DNA from: Delftia acidovorans
GTDB taxonomy: Bacteria > Pseudomonadota > Gammaproteobacteria > Burkholderiales > Burkholderiaceae_C
Assembly (NCBI GenBank): GCA_031286585.1
Contig: JAITUC010000040.1
Span: 124,001-188,000 of the forward strand
Length of the DNA stretch: 64,000 nt
Direction of reading: 5' to 3'
This document shows, piece after piece, positions 43,644 through 51,755 of the stretch. Both the position numbers and the translations under genes were made by a program. The notes beneath the pieces were generated by a model. The model was not told the origin of the DNA and searched no databases. It worked only from the letters and a program-made list of their open reading frames with translations. Every line of letters begins with the position of its first letter. Within the stretch, counting starts at the first letter, position 1.

Positions 43644-44723
43644 TTATCCGAGGCTACCCTTTTCATCGCCATCGCCACTGTCTCTCCCGTCCTCGCTCTG
43701 GCGCCGCGCGCGCGGATGGGCGCTCTCGTAGGCCTGGGCCAGATGCTGGAAATCCAGGCGCGTGTAGATCTGCGTGGTCGAGATGCTGGCGTGGCCCAGC
43801 AATTCCTGCACGGCGCGCAGGTCGCCGCTGGACTGCAGCATGTGGCTGGCAAACGAATGCCGCAGCACATGGGGATGGACACCGGCCGACAGGCCGGCCT
43901 GCTGGCCGCGCTGGCGCAGCCGCGCCCAGACCGACTGCGCGCCCAGGCGTTCGCCACGCCGGCCAATGAACAGCGCCGGCTCCTGCCGCGCCGCCTGGGC
44001 CGCCGCGCCAGCCAGGCCCGTCTCCCGCAAGACCAGCCAGCGCTGCAGCGCCTGCAGCGCGGCGGCGCCCACGGGCACGGTGCGCCGCTTGCCGCCCTTG
44101 CCCTGCACATGGGCATCGGCGGCCTGCAGGTCTATCCAGCCGCGGCCCTGGCGCTGTGTGTCCTGGCCGGGCGCCACGTCCAGGCCCACCAGCTCGCCCA
44201 CGCGCAGGCCGCAGCTGTAGAGCAGCTCGGTGATGGCGGCGTCACGTGCCTCGATCCAGGGGTCGGCGTCGGCGTTGCTGAAGGCGGCCAGCTGCACGGC
44301 ATCGTCCACGCCCAATGCCTTGGGCAGGGGTTTGGGGGCCTTGGGACCGCGCACGCCTTCGACGGGATTGAAAGGCACCAGCGATTGCTGGGCCGCCCAG
44401 CGGAAGAAGCTGCGCCAGCCGGACAGGATGAGCGCAATGCCGCGCGGACTGCGGCCCCGGGAATGCATCTGGGCCACGAAGCGGCGGATGTGGGCGGGCT
44501 GCAGCGCCAGCAGCTCCTGGCCGGCGTCGCGGGCCATGGTGCAAAGCCGGGCCATGTCCAGCGCATAGAGTGCGCAGGTGCGGTCCGCCAGGCGCTTTTG
44601 CACGCGCACATGCTCCAGATAGGCATGGACGGCGGCGGGCAGCATCGCCAGGTTTTCTGCCCCCAGATCCTCTGCCGGAAGATCGCCTTCCGGGAGCCCG
44701 TCCCTGTCCGATGCTCCCGGCAT
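43644..44723 (-). CDS. xerC: Tyrosine recombinase XerC
   Basis: The protein has 359 residues, longer than E. coli XerC (298) because of an acidic N-terminal stretch (about 1-28) and a charged tail. The SAM-like DNA-binding domain is followed by the catalytic set: Arg in CGLRVGE, Lys in VQGKGGKRR, His and Arg in HVLRHSFASH, His in LLGHASISTTQIYT with Tyr nucleophile. It resolves chromosome dimers at dif with XerD. The dapF-DUF484-xerC order is the one seen in E. coli. Confidence 0.92.
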   Translation of the reverse strand: MPGASDRDGLPEGDLPAEDLGAENLAMLPAAVHAYLEHVRVQKRLADRTCALYALDMARLCTMARDAGQELLALQPAHIRRFVAQMHSRGRSPRGIALILSGWRSFFRWAAQQSLVPFNPVEGVRGPKAPKPLPKALGVDDAVQLAAFSNADADPWIEARDAAITELLYSCGLRVGELVGLDVAPGQDTQRQGRGWIDLQAADAHVQGKGGKRRTVPVGAAALQALQRWLVLRETGLAGAAAQAARQEPALFIGRRGERLGAQSVWARLRQRGQQAGLSAGVHPHVLRHSFASHMLQSSGDLRAVQELLGHASISTTQIYTRLDFQHLAQAYESAHPRARRQSEDGRDSGDGDEKGSLG

Positions 44724-44737
44724 GGGCTTTCAGCCGG

Positions 44738-45451
44738 TCAGCCGCGCGCCAGGGTCAGCGGCACGGGCCGCATGCGCGACAGGGCCGAGCTGGCCAGGGC
44801 CGAGATGCGCGAGAGGAATTCCGTGCCCATGGTGGCCTCGAAGCGCAGCGGATCGGGAGACCCCAGCACCAGCATGCCGAAGGCATTGGCCGGGTTGATG
44901 CTGTCCCCGTCATGCAGCGTGAGCAGGGCCAGGGACTGGGCCGCATCGGGATCGACCAGCCAGCCACCGGGCTCGAAGCCCATGTTGGGACCGCAAAACG
45001 GCATCGTCAGCGACGCCGCGAAGGACTTGGCGTCCTCGCTGACGCCCATGGTGTAGATGCTGCTGGTCTGGGCGCCGGAGACGTTCCACAGGCGCAGGGC
45101 CACCTGGGGCACCTCGAAGACATGCTGCAGGCTGGCCGTGAGCGCGTGGGGCAGCTCGCGCAGGTCCTGGACCTTGGCCAGGGCGCAGCTCCAGGCATGC
45201 AGCTTGTCGCCGATGGAGGCGTTCTCGCTGCTGTGGCGCATCATGTCCATGATGCGGTGCTCCAGGCCCTTGATCTTCTCGCGCAGCATCTCGGCCTGGC
45301 GTTCCTGCAGGCTGACGGTACGCGGGCTGTGGCTGCTGACCAGCTGCACACGCGCGAGCATCTCGGCGTGGCGCTCGAAGAATTCCGGATGGTTCAGCAG
45401 GTAGTCGGCAATCGTCTCTTCGGTGACGGCGATATCGGTAGTGCTGTTCAT
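44738..45451 (-). CDS. DUF484 family protein (YigA-like)
   Basis: The protein has 237 residues. YLLNHPEFFERHAEML is the DUF484 signature near the N-terminus, followed by a helical linker (LQERQAEMLREKIKGLEHRI, in part) and a GAF-like C-terminal domain. Function is unknown; the gene is nearly always between dapF and xerC. The ATG at 45451 overlaps the dapF stop by ATGA. Confidence 0.9.
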   Translation of the reverse strand: MNSTTDIAVTEETIADYLLNHPEFFERHAEMLARVQLVSSHSPRTVSLQERQAEMLREKIKGLEHRIMDMMRHSSENASIGDKLHAWSCALAKVQDLRELPHALTASLQHVFEVPQVALRLWNVSGAQTSSIYTMGVSEDAKSFAASLTMPFCGPNMGFEPGGWLVDPDAAQSLALLTLHDGDSINPANAFGMLVLGSPDPLRFEATMGTEFLSRISALASSALSRMRPVPLTLARG

Positions 45452-46308
45452 GGCTGGTCGGGAACCTCGATCTGTCCTTCAAAAACAAACTCTGCGGGGC
45501 CGGTCATGCGCACTGCGCCGCCGTCCCACTCGATGGTCAGCCGGCCGCCGCGGGTGTGCACATCGACGCGCGCGTCGAGCAGCCCCCAGCGAATGCCGGC
45601 CACCACGGCCGCGCAGGCGCCCGTGCCGCAGGCCAGCGTCTCGCCGGCGCCGCGCTCGTAAACACGCAGCCGGATCTGGCCGCGATCGACGATCTGCATG
45701 AATCCCGCATTGACGCGCTGGGGAAAGCGCACATGGCGCTCGATCAGCGGGCCCCAGGTGGCCACGGGGGCGTGGTCCACATCGTCCACCAGTTGCACCG
45801 CATGCGGGTTGCCCATGGAAACGGGAGCGATCCAGACCGTGGCCTCGTCGCCCAGCTGCAGGGGCCATTGCTGCGCCGCACCCAGCGGGCGGGGCACAAG
45901 GTCTGCACTGTCGAAGGGCACCAGGGAGGGCTCCAGCACGGGCTGGCCCATGTCCACGGTGACGCGGCCATCGGCATGCAGCTCGGGGGCGATGAGGCCG
46001 GCCAGCGTCTGCACGCGGATGACGGACTTGCCGGTCAGCCCCTTGTCGTGCACATAGCGCGCAAAGCAGCGCGCGCCGTTGCCGCACTGCTCGACCTCGC
46101 CGCCATCGGCGTTGTGGATCACATATTCGAAATCGATGCCTTCGCCGGGCGAGGGCCGCACCGTGAGGATCTGGTCGGCGCCCACGCCGAATTGGCGGTG
46201 GGCCAGAAAGCGGTACTGGGCTGCGCTCAGGCCCAGCGGGCCGGCGGTTTCGTCGAGGACCACGAAATCGTTGCCAGCGCCCTGCATCTTGGTAAAGCGG
46301 ATCTGCAT
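45448..46308 (-). CDS. dapF: Diaminopimelate epimerase
   Basis: The protein has 286 residues. It begins MQIRFTKMQGAGNDFVVLDE, typical of DapF. The catalytic cysteines lie in EQCGNGARCFARY and in LACGTGACAA. It converts LL- to meso-diaminopimelate, used by MurE in this same window and for lysine. The ATG lies 115 bp from the divergent Nudix-MBL gene. Confidence 0.97.
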   Translation of the reverse strand: MQIRFTKMQGAGNDFVVLDETAGPLGLSAAQYRFLAHRQFGVGADQILTVRPSPGEGIDFEYVIHNADGGEVEQCGNGARCFARYVHDKGLTGKSVIRVQTLAGLIAPELHADGRVTVDMGQPVLEPSLVPFDSADLVPRPLGAAQQWPLQLGDEATVWIAPVSMGNPHAVQLVDDVDHAPVATWGPLIERHVRFPQRVNAGFMQIVDRGQIRLRVYERGAGETLACGTGACAAVVAGIRWGLLDARVDVHTRGGRLTIEWDGGAVRMTGPAEFVFEGQIEVPDQP

Positions 46309-46423
46309 CCGGCGATTATCCCCTGCACGGCAGCCTCATGGCGCAATCCGGGGCCATGCCCCGCAGCAGTACTTGCGTCTCTTGCGCAACAGCGGCGGGC
46401 GGGCCAATCCGCATAATGCCCCC

Positions 46424-48094
46424 ATGACCCGCCCCAGCCAGCTCCTGCACCCCCAGCGCCAGCCCGTAGACACGCTCAAGGCCTCCACCGTTTTGCTGCT
46501 GCGCGACAGCGTGGACGGCAGCGGACTGGAAGTGCTCATGACAAGGCGCTCGCCCAAGGCCAGCTTCGTGCCCAGCGCCTATGTCTTCCCGGGCGGCGGC
46601 ATCGAGGCCCAGGACGCGGCCAAGGCTGCCCATGCCTGCGCCGACACCCGCCCCGCCCAGGCCGCTGATGCCCTGCGCATCACCCAGGCCATCGCCGGCC
46701 TGCGCGAGACTTTCGAGGAACTCGGCATCCTGCTGGCCCACGATGCCCTGGGCCGGCCGGTATCCGCCGCCGAGCTGGCCACGCTGGACCGCAAGGCGCC
46801 GCTGGTGCCCCAGTGCCAGGCACGCGGCCTGCGCCTGGCCGTGGATGCGCTGTGGTACCTGGCCCACTGGACGGCCGACCGCGACCAGCCCCGGCGCTTC
46901 GATGTGCCCTTCTTCGTGGCGCGCATGCCCGAGGATCAGGAACCCGACGCCGACGGATCGGAACAGTTCGAGCCCATCTGGGTGCGCCCGCAGGAAGCGC
47001 TGGAGCGCCACCGCGCGGGCAGCTTTCCCATGATCTTCCCCACCATCCGCACGCTGGACCGGCTCAGCCGCTTCGCGGGCACCGAAGCCGTGTTCTCCGC
47101 CCTGCAAGGCGAGCAGCCGCTGTGGCAGTGCTGCCCGCGCACCGGCTTTCTCAATGGCAAGGAAGCCCGGCACATGGAGGACGAGGCCCCCTTCGGCGAG
47201 CTGGAAATGGTCTGCCCCGACGGCCAGATCCTGCACACGCTGGACTGGCAGAGCGAGCGCGCCGTGCCCCTGCGCAAGAACCTGCTGCGCCTGACGGCAC
47301 CCAACCCCGGCGTGATGACCGGCCCCGGCACCAACAGCTATCTGGTGGGCGATGCCGCCACGGGCTACGCCGCCATCGACCCCGGCCCGGCCGATGCCGC
47401 CCATGTGCAGCGCCTGTTCGATGCGGCGGGCGGCGACATACGCCACATCCTGTGCACGCACTCCCATGCCGACCACTCGCCGGGCGCCGCGCTGCTGCAG
47501 GCGCTGGCGGTGCAGGCCGGCAGGCCCAGGCCCGCCATTGGCGGCCTGCCCTCGGCGCCCACGGCCCGGCCGGCCAGCCGCTTCACCCCCGACTACGCAC
47601 TGACCGACGGCCAGCGCATCGTGCTGCAGGATGCGCAAGGGGGCACCACCCACACCCTGCAGGCCGTGTTCACGCCCGGCCATGCAGCCAACCATGTGTG
47701 CTTTGTGCTGGAGGAAGACGCCCTGCTGTTCAGCGGCGACCACATCCTCAATGGCAGCACCACCATCATCGACCCGCCTGACGGCAACATGCGCGACTAC
47801 ATCGATTCGCTGGACAGGCTCGACGCGTTGTGCGCCGCGCACGATGCGCGCTTCATCCTGCCGGCCCATGGCTATGTGCTGGGCTTTGCGCGCCAGGCGA
47901 TCGCCAAGCTGAAGGCCCACCGGCTGGCGCGCGAGGCCAAGGTGCTGGCCGCCATGCAAAAAAAGCCCGACGGCAGCGTGCAGGACTGGGTGCGGCTGGC
48001 CTATGACGACGCCCCGCCCCAGCTGTGGCCGATTGCCGAGCGCTCGCTGCTGGCCCATGTGGAGCGCATCCGTGCACTGTGCGGGCGGCAATGA
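46424..48094 (+). CDS. Nudix hydrolase/metallo-beta-lactamase fusion protein
   Basis: The protein has 556 residues from the ATG at 46424. Residues 18-230 resemble a NUDT19-type Nudix domain: GGGIEAQD (57-64) and RETFEELGI (94-102) form a Nudix box interrupted by about 28 residues, an insertion known in NUDT19-like coenzyme A diphosphatases. Residues 285-556 form a metallo-beta-lactamase domain close to LACTB2: GTNSYLVG, HSHADH (zinc ligands His346, His348, Asp350, His351), GHAANHVCF, SGDHIL and PAHG. Both sites look intact. Substrates unknown. Confidence 0.88.
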   Translation: MTRPSQLLHPQRQPVDTLKASTVLLLRDSVDGSGLEVLMTRRSPKASFVPSAYVFPGGGIEAQDAAKAAHACADTRPAQAADALRITQAIAGLRETFEELGILLAHDALGRPVSAAELATLDRKAPLVPQCQARGLRLAVDALWYLAHWTADRDQPRRFDVPFFVARMPEDQEPDADGSEQFEPIWVRPQEALERHRAGSFPMIFPTIRTLDRLSRFAGTEAVFSALQGEQPLWQCCPRTGFLNGKEARHMEDEAPFGELEMVCPDGQILHTLDWQSERAVPLRKNLLRLTAPNPGVMTGPGTNSYLVGDAATGYAAIDPGPADAAHVQRLFDAAGGDIRHILCTHSHADHSPGAALLQALAVQAGRPRPAIGGLPSAPTARPASRFTPDYALTDGQRIVLQDAQGGTTHTLQAVFTPGHAANHVCFVLEEDALLFSGDHILNGSTTIIDPPDGNMRDYIDSLDRLDALCAAHDARFILPAHGYVLGFARQAIAKLKAHRLAREAKVLAAMQKKPDGSVQDWVRLAYDDAPPQLWPIAERSLLAHVERIRALCGRQ

Positions 48095-48137
48095 CCAGCA
48101 ATCACCGGCAATGACCAGCAATGACCAGCAATGACCG
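48091..48137. repeat. 10-bp tandem repeat (ATGACCAGCA)
   Basis: About four and a half copies of ATGACCAGCA begin at the stop codon of the Nudix-MBL gene; the second is degenerate (ATCACCGGCA). Because the stop TGA lies inside the first unit, copy changes would not alter the protein. It fills the space before the next gene. Confidence 0.8.
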
Positions 48138-48177
48138 ACGACGCGCGCGGGGCCTGGTATCTGGTTAAGCTGCGCGC

Positions 48178-48921
48178 ATGTCTGAATCTGAAAGCGTTCG
48201 CCTGGCCAAGCGCCTGGCCGAACAGGAACAATGCTCGCGCCGCGAGGCCGAACTGCATATCACCGCCGGCAACGTCCAGGTGGACGGCAAGGTCGTGCAA
48301 CTGCCCGAGACGCGCGTGCGCCCCGAGCAGCAGGTCACGCTGCGCAGCGGCGCCCAGCCCGAGGCCGTGCCGCCCGTCACCCTGCTGATGCACAAGCCTG
48401 CGGGCTACACCCAGGGCCGGCCCTATGGCCGGGTGCGCAGCGCCCACTCCCTGCTGGGCGAAGCCAGCATGGCCCAGATGGACACGCCCATGCCGCTGCT
48501 GGTGCTGGCCCAGCACTTCAAGAACCTCGAATCCTTCCTGCCCCTGCCGCTGCCGGCCAGCGGCCTCATCGTCTACACCCAGGACAAGCGCGTGGCGCGC
48601 AAGCTGGGCGAGGAAGGCATGTGGCTGGAGCAGGAATGCATCGTCGGCGTCGAGGGCCAGATCCACGAGGACGGCCTGGAACTGATGAAGGCCGGCCTGC
48701 CGATCGGCAAGCGCCAGCTGCCGCCCTGCCGCGTGAGCTGGCAGAACGAGAACCATCTGCGCTTTGCGCTCAAGGGCATCGCCCCTGACGAGATCGACGC
48801 CATGTGCACCGAAGTGGGCCTGCGCGTGGTCAGCCTGCGCCGCCTGCGCATAGGCCGCCTGTCTCTGGCCAAGGTGCCCGAGGGCCAGTGGCGCTACCTG
48901 ATGCCCTGGGAGCGGTTCTAG
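48178..48921 (+). CDS. Pseudouridine synthase-like protein lacking the catalytic Asp
   Basis: The protein has 247 residues. An S4 RNA-binding domain (about 8-57, SRREAELHITAGNVQVDGK) precedes a domain like RsuA/RluF, with LLMHKPAGYT, ASGLIVYTQDKR and RLRIGRLSLAKVPEGQWR. In active enzymes GRLDxxTSGLL contains the catalytic Asp; here it reads LPLPLPASGL, and Pro124 stands where Asp is expected. It may bind RNA without catalysis or use another residue. AAGCTG spacing gives no clear ribosome-binding site. It ends at a tandem repeat. Confidence 0.82.
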   Translation: MSESESVRLAKRLAEQEQCSRREAELHITAGNVQVDGKVVQLPETRVRPEQQVTLRSGAQPEAVPPVTLLMHKPAGYTQGRPYGRVRSAHSLLGEASMAQMDTPMPLLVLAQHFKNLESFLPLPLPASGLIVYTQDKRVARKLGEEGMWLEQECIVGVEGQIHEDGLELMKAGLPIGKRQLPPCRVSWQNENHLRFALKGIAPDEIDAMCTEVGLRVVSLRRLRIGRLSLAKVPEGQWRYLMPWERF

Positions 48922-48926
48922 GCGGC

Positions 48927-49184
48927 GATGAAAATAGCCCCCACGCTCCCCTTGCTGTGCAAGGTCCGCTGCCCCCCAGGGGGGCCGCTTTTCATCTTGG
49001 GGCGGCCCTGCGATGAAAAATAGCCCCCACGCTCCCCTTGCTGCGCAAGGTTCGCTGCCCCCGGGGGGCCGCTTTTCATCTTGGGGCGGCCCGGCGATGA
49101 AAAATAGCCCCCACGCTCCCCTTGCTGCGCAAGGTCCGCTGCCCGCGCGGGGAGGGGCCGCTTTTCATCTTGGGGCGGCCCGGC
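48927..49184. repeat. Three tandem copies of an 84-89-bp extragenic element
   Basis: Units at 48927, 49012 and 49096 each begin GATGAAAA(A)TAGCCCCCACG and end GGGGCGGCCC; the fourth start (49185) runs into the rnpB terminator. Each unit contains CCTTGC-TGC-GCAAGG and a G/C-rich inverted repeat, so can fold. Differences are few: unit 3 has GCGCGGGGAGGGG in place of the C/G run. They lie directly after the pseudouridine-synthase-like gene, like the dispersed repeat elsewhere. Confidence 0.85.
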
Positions 49185-49187
49185 GAT

Positions 49188-49215
49188 GAAAAATGCCCCG
49201 CCAGTGGCGGGGCAT
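49188..49215 (-). terminator. Intrinsic terminator of rnpB
   Basis: ATGCCCCGCC pairs with GGCGGGGCAT around a 3-nt loop, followed by a T-tract in the minus direction. It lies 13 bp beyond the RNase P RNA 3' end. Confidence 0.8.
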
Positions 49216-49227
49216 GGAAGAAAGTGT

Positions 49228-49649
49228 GAAGCGCGCCGATAAGCCGGATTCTGTGCACGCGGTTGCCCGCATGTGACCGCCATTAATCTGGGCCGGGCGT
49301 CGCCGCCCGGCTCGGTGCTACCTACCCGCACACTCCGGGGGCCCCGTCAACGTGTGCCTACTTGGTATTGCTGCGCGTAGAGATTGCCCGTTTCACCTTG
49401 GACGGTTCCCGTCCAAGGTGGCTGTGGGCTCCATGCTTGCGCATGGACCGTATGGCTTGCGCCATCCGGTTCGGCTTTCGCCGACCCACAGAACACCCGG
49501 GGGGAATTGTTCCGTCCAAACTCGTCTCTGTTGCTCTGATCCTCACCTCACGGTGGACAGCCGTTAGCTGCTACGCTGCCCTGTGCAGTCCGGACGTTCC
49601 TCCAGTGCCGTGTTTCCACGATTGCACCAGCGGCGGTCTGGCGTGCTTC
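49228..49649 (-). ncRNA. rnpB: RNase P RNA (class A)
   Basis: Read on the minus strand, the gene shows GGAGGAACGTCCGGACT near its 5' end, AACGGCTGTCC, CAGAGCAACAGAGA, GGGTAGGTAGCACC and a 3' end CCGGCTTATCGG, all conserved parts of bacterial RNase P RNA. The ends pair as helix P1 (GAAGCACGCC with GGCGCGCTTC, one mismatch), giving about 422 nt. It is the catalytic subunit that matures tRNA 5' ends. The exact ends are estimated from P1. A terminator follows at once. Confidence 0.93.
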
Positions 49650-49705
49650 ACGGGCGGCATTATCTCGCGGCTTGGGCGGGGCTGCAGGCAGATGGCGCAA
49701 CAGCC

Positions 49706-50506
49706 TCACGGCGGCATGCAGAACTCGCGGCGGAATTGTTCGGGCGAGGTGCCGGCCTCGCGCTGGAACATGGCGATGAAGGCCGAGGGCGTGCTGTAGC
49801 CCAGGTCGTAGGCGATCTGCTGCACGCTCAGGCCCGCCTCCAGCGCATCGATGGCCAGCAGGTAGCGCATGCGCTGGCGCCATTCGCCCAGGCCCATGCC
49901 CAGTTCACGCTGGCAGTGGCGGGCCAGGGTGCGCTCGGTCATGTGCACGCTGGCGGCCCATTGGGCCAGGCTGCGGTGGTCCTGCGGCGCGGCGCGCATC
50001 TGCGCAAGCACCTGGACCAGGGCGGGGTGCTCGGCAGCCGGCAGGTAGCCGGGCTCCACCGGCACGGCCAGCAGTTGGTCGTAGAGCACGCGCGCCAGGC
50101 GCAGGTCGGCGTCGGTGGCGGGAATGTGCACATCGCGCACCGCAAAGTCGGCCAGGATGGCCTTGACGATGGCCCCGATGCGCAGCGAGCAGGGCTGCGC
50201 GGGCAGCGCCTCGCACAGCACCGGCGCCAGGTAGACCGAGCGGTAGACCACGGCATGCGCCACATAGCAGCTGTGCACCACGCCAGGCGGCACCCAGAGG
50301 CCGTACTGAGGCGGCGAGACCCAGCGCTGCCCACCCGTCTCCATGCGCATGCTGCCGTGCGGCGTGTAGTTCAGGTGGCCCCAGCTGTGGCTGTGCGGCG
50401 GCGCCTCGGTGTGGGCGCCGAATTCGTCGTAGCGGAAGTAATACTCGCCCGGCACATCCTCGACGTTCTGGATGACCATGGGTTTGCTGGCAGGCGTGCT
50501 GGGCAT
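49706..50506 (-). CDS. AraC-family transcriptional regulator with cupin domain
   Basis: The protein has 266 residues from the ATG at 50506 (MPSTPASKPMV); an ATG 15 codons earlier is possible. The N-terminal half is a cupin-like sensor (HSHSWGHLNYTPHGSM, GLWVPPGVVHSCYV). The C-terminal AraC DNA-binding domain has both helix-turn-helix parts, with VQQIAYDLGYSTPSAFIAMF (second). It is divergent from the DMT transporter gene, 92 bp away, which it probably controls. The ligand is unknown. Confidence 0.9.
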   Translation of the reverse strand: MPSTPASKPMVIQNVEDVPGEYYFRYDEFGAHTEAPPHSHSWGHLNYTPHGSMRMETGGQRWVSPPQYGLWVPPGVVHSCYVAHAVVYRSVYLAPVLCEALPAQPCSLRIGAIVKAILADFAVRDVHIPATDADLRLARVLYDQLLAVPVEPGYLPAAEHPALVQVLAQMRAAPQDHRSLAQWAASVHMTERTLARHCQRELGMGLGEWRQRMRYLLAIDALEAGLSVQQIAYDLGYSTPSAFIAMFQREAGTSPEQFRREFCMPP

Positions 50507-50598
50507 GGTGGTCCGGGTTGCGTTATCGATTGTCCGAATCAAGGGATGCACTCCAAGTCGGACAGGGCGATCATAGGACCCGTCTTAGGAGTTTTCCA

Positions 50599-51498
50599 AT
50601 GGGGTCTTTTCTTTTCCCTCTGACCGCCGTGCTCATCTGGTCGGTCAACACCGTGGTCAGCAAAATGGCGGCCGACAGCATCGGCGCGGCCGAAATCGGC
50701 TTTTACCGCTGGCTGGTGGCGGCCGTGCTGTTCACGCCATTCCTGCTGCCATCCATCTGGCGGCAGCGCGCCGACATCCGGCCGCTGCTGCCGCGCCTCA
50801 TCGTGCTGGGCCTGCTGGGCATGGTGATCTACCAGAGCCTGGCCTACTACGCGGCCCACATGACATCGGCCACGCACATGGGCCTGATCGGTTCGCTCAC
50901 GCCCATGATGGTGCTGGGCCTGTCCACCGCCATGCTGGGCCAGGCGCTGAGCCGCGGCGCCGTGCTGGGCTGCGTGCTGGCGATTGCGGGCGTGGCCCTG
51001 GTCGTGTCCTCCGGCCAGCCTGCCACCTTGCTCACCCAGGGCCTCAATGGCGGCGATGCGCTGATGTTCGTGGCCATGCTGGCCTATGCGGTCTACAACA
51101 TCCTGCTCAAGCGCTGGCCCATGCCGCGCCTGGCCACGGTGCAGTTGCTGTACCTGCAGATCCTGGTGGCCGTGATCGCCCAGCTGCCGCTGTTCTTGCT
51201 GGCGCCGCGCACGGGGCTGAACGCGGCCAACCTGCCGCTGGTGGGCTTTGCGGGCATCATGGCCTCCATCGCCGCGCCGCTGCTGTGGATGATGTCGGTG
51301 GCGCGCATCGGCCCGGGCCGCTCCAGCATGTTCTTCAACCTGGTGCCCATCTTCACGGCCGTGATCGCCTTCATGGGATTGGGCGAGCCCCTGGCGGCCT
51401 ACCACGCCGTGGGCGGTGTGCTGACCATTGGCGGCCTGCTGCTGGCCGAGTTGTGGAAGCAGCCTTTGCGTGCGCCGCGTGCGGCGGCCGCCGCCTGA
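50599..51498 (+). CDS. EamA/DMT-family drug or metabolite exporter
   Basis: The protein has 299 residues from the ATG at 50599, with TAGGAG seven bases upstream. Ten hydrophobic segments in two EamA repeats are seen, including FYRWLVAAVLFTPFLLPSIW and MFFNLVPIFTAVIAFMGLGEPL, typical of this family. It lies in the inner membrane and exports a small metabolite or toxic compound not identifiable here. The divergent AraC regulator is the likely controller. Confidence 0.88.
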   Translation: MGSFLFPLTAVLIWSVNTVVSKMAADSIGAAEIGFYRWLVAAVLFTPFLLPSIWRQRADIRPLLPRLIVLGLLGMVIYQSLAYYAAHMTSATHMGLIGSLTPMMVLGLSTAMLGQALSRGAVLGCVLAIAGVALVVSSGQPATLLTQGLNGGDALMFVAMLAYAVYNILLKRWPMPRLATVQLLYLQILVAVIAQLPLFLLAPRTGLNAANLPLVGFAGIMASIAAPLLWMMSVARIGPGRSSMFFNLVPIFTAVIAFMGLGEPLAAYHAVGGVLTIGGLLLAELWKQPLRAPRAAAAA

Positions 51499-51755
51499 AA
51501 GAATCAGGGTTTTCCCGAGCGCAAATGGTGCACGCGCGCCGCATGCCGGTGCGGGGCCCGCACCATTGCTGCCCATAAGAATTTGCATTCAGGCCTGCTC
51601 ATAATTTCTTGTTGGACAGCCCTGTCCTGCGTTTCGATACTGCCGCCCATGGAACGAATGCAAGCGCCCGCCGCCTGACGTTCCCACGACACACGGACCC
51701 ATCCCCCAAGGCCCGGCCCGTGTGCCCGCTGCACTTTCGAAGACAGGAGATCCCC

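Noticed and set aside
48927..49184. Possible CRISPR array
   Set aside because: Units are contiguous 84-89-bp copies without unique spacers, and no cas genes are nearby.
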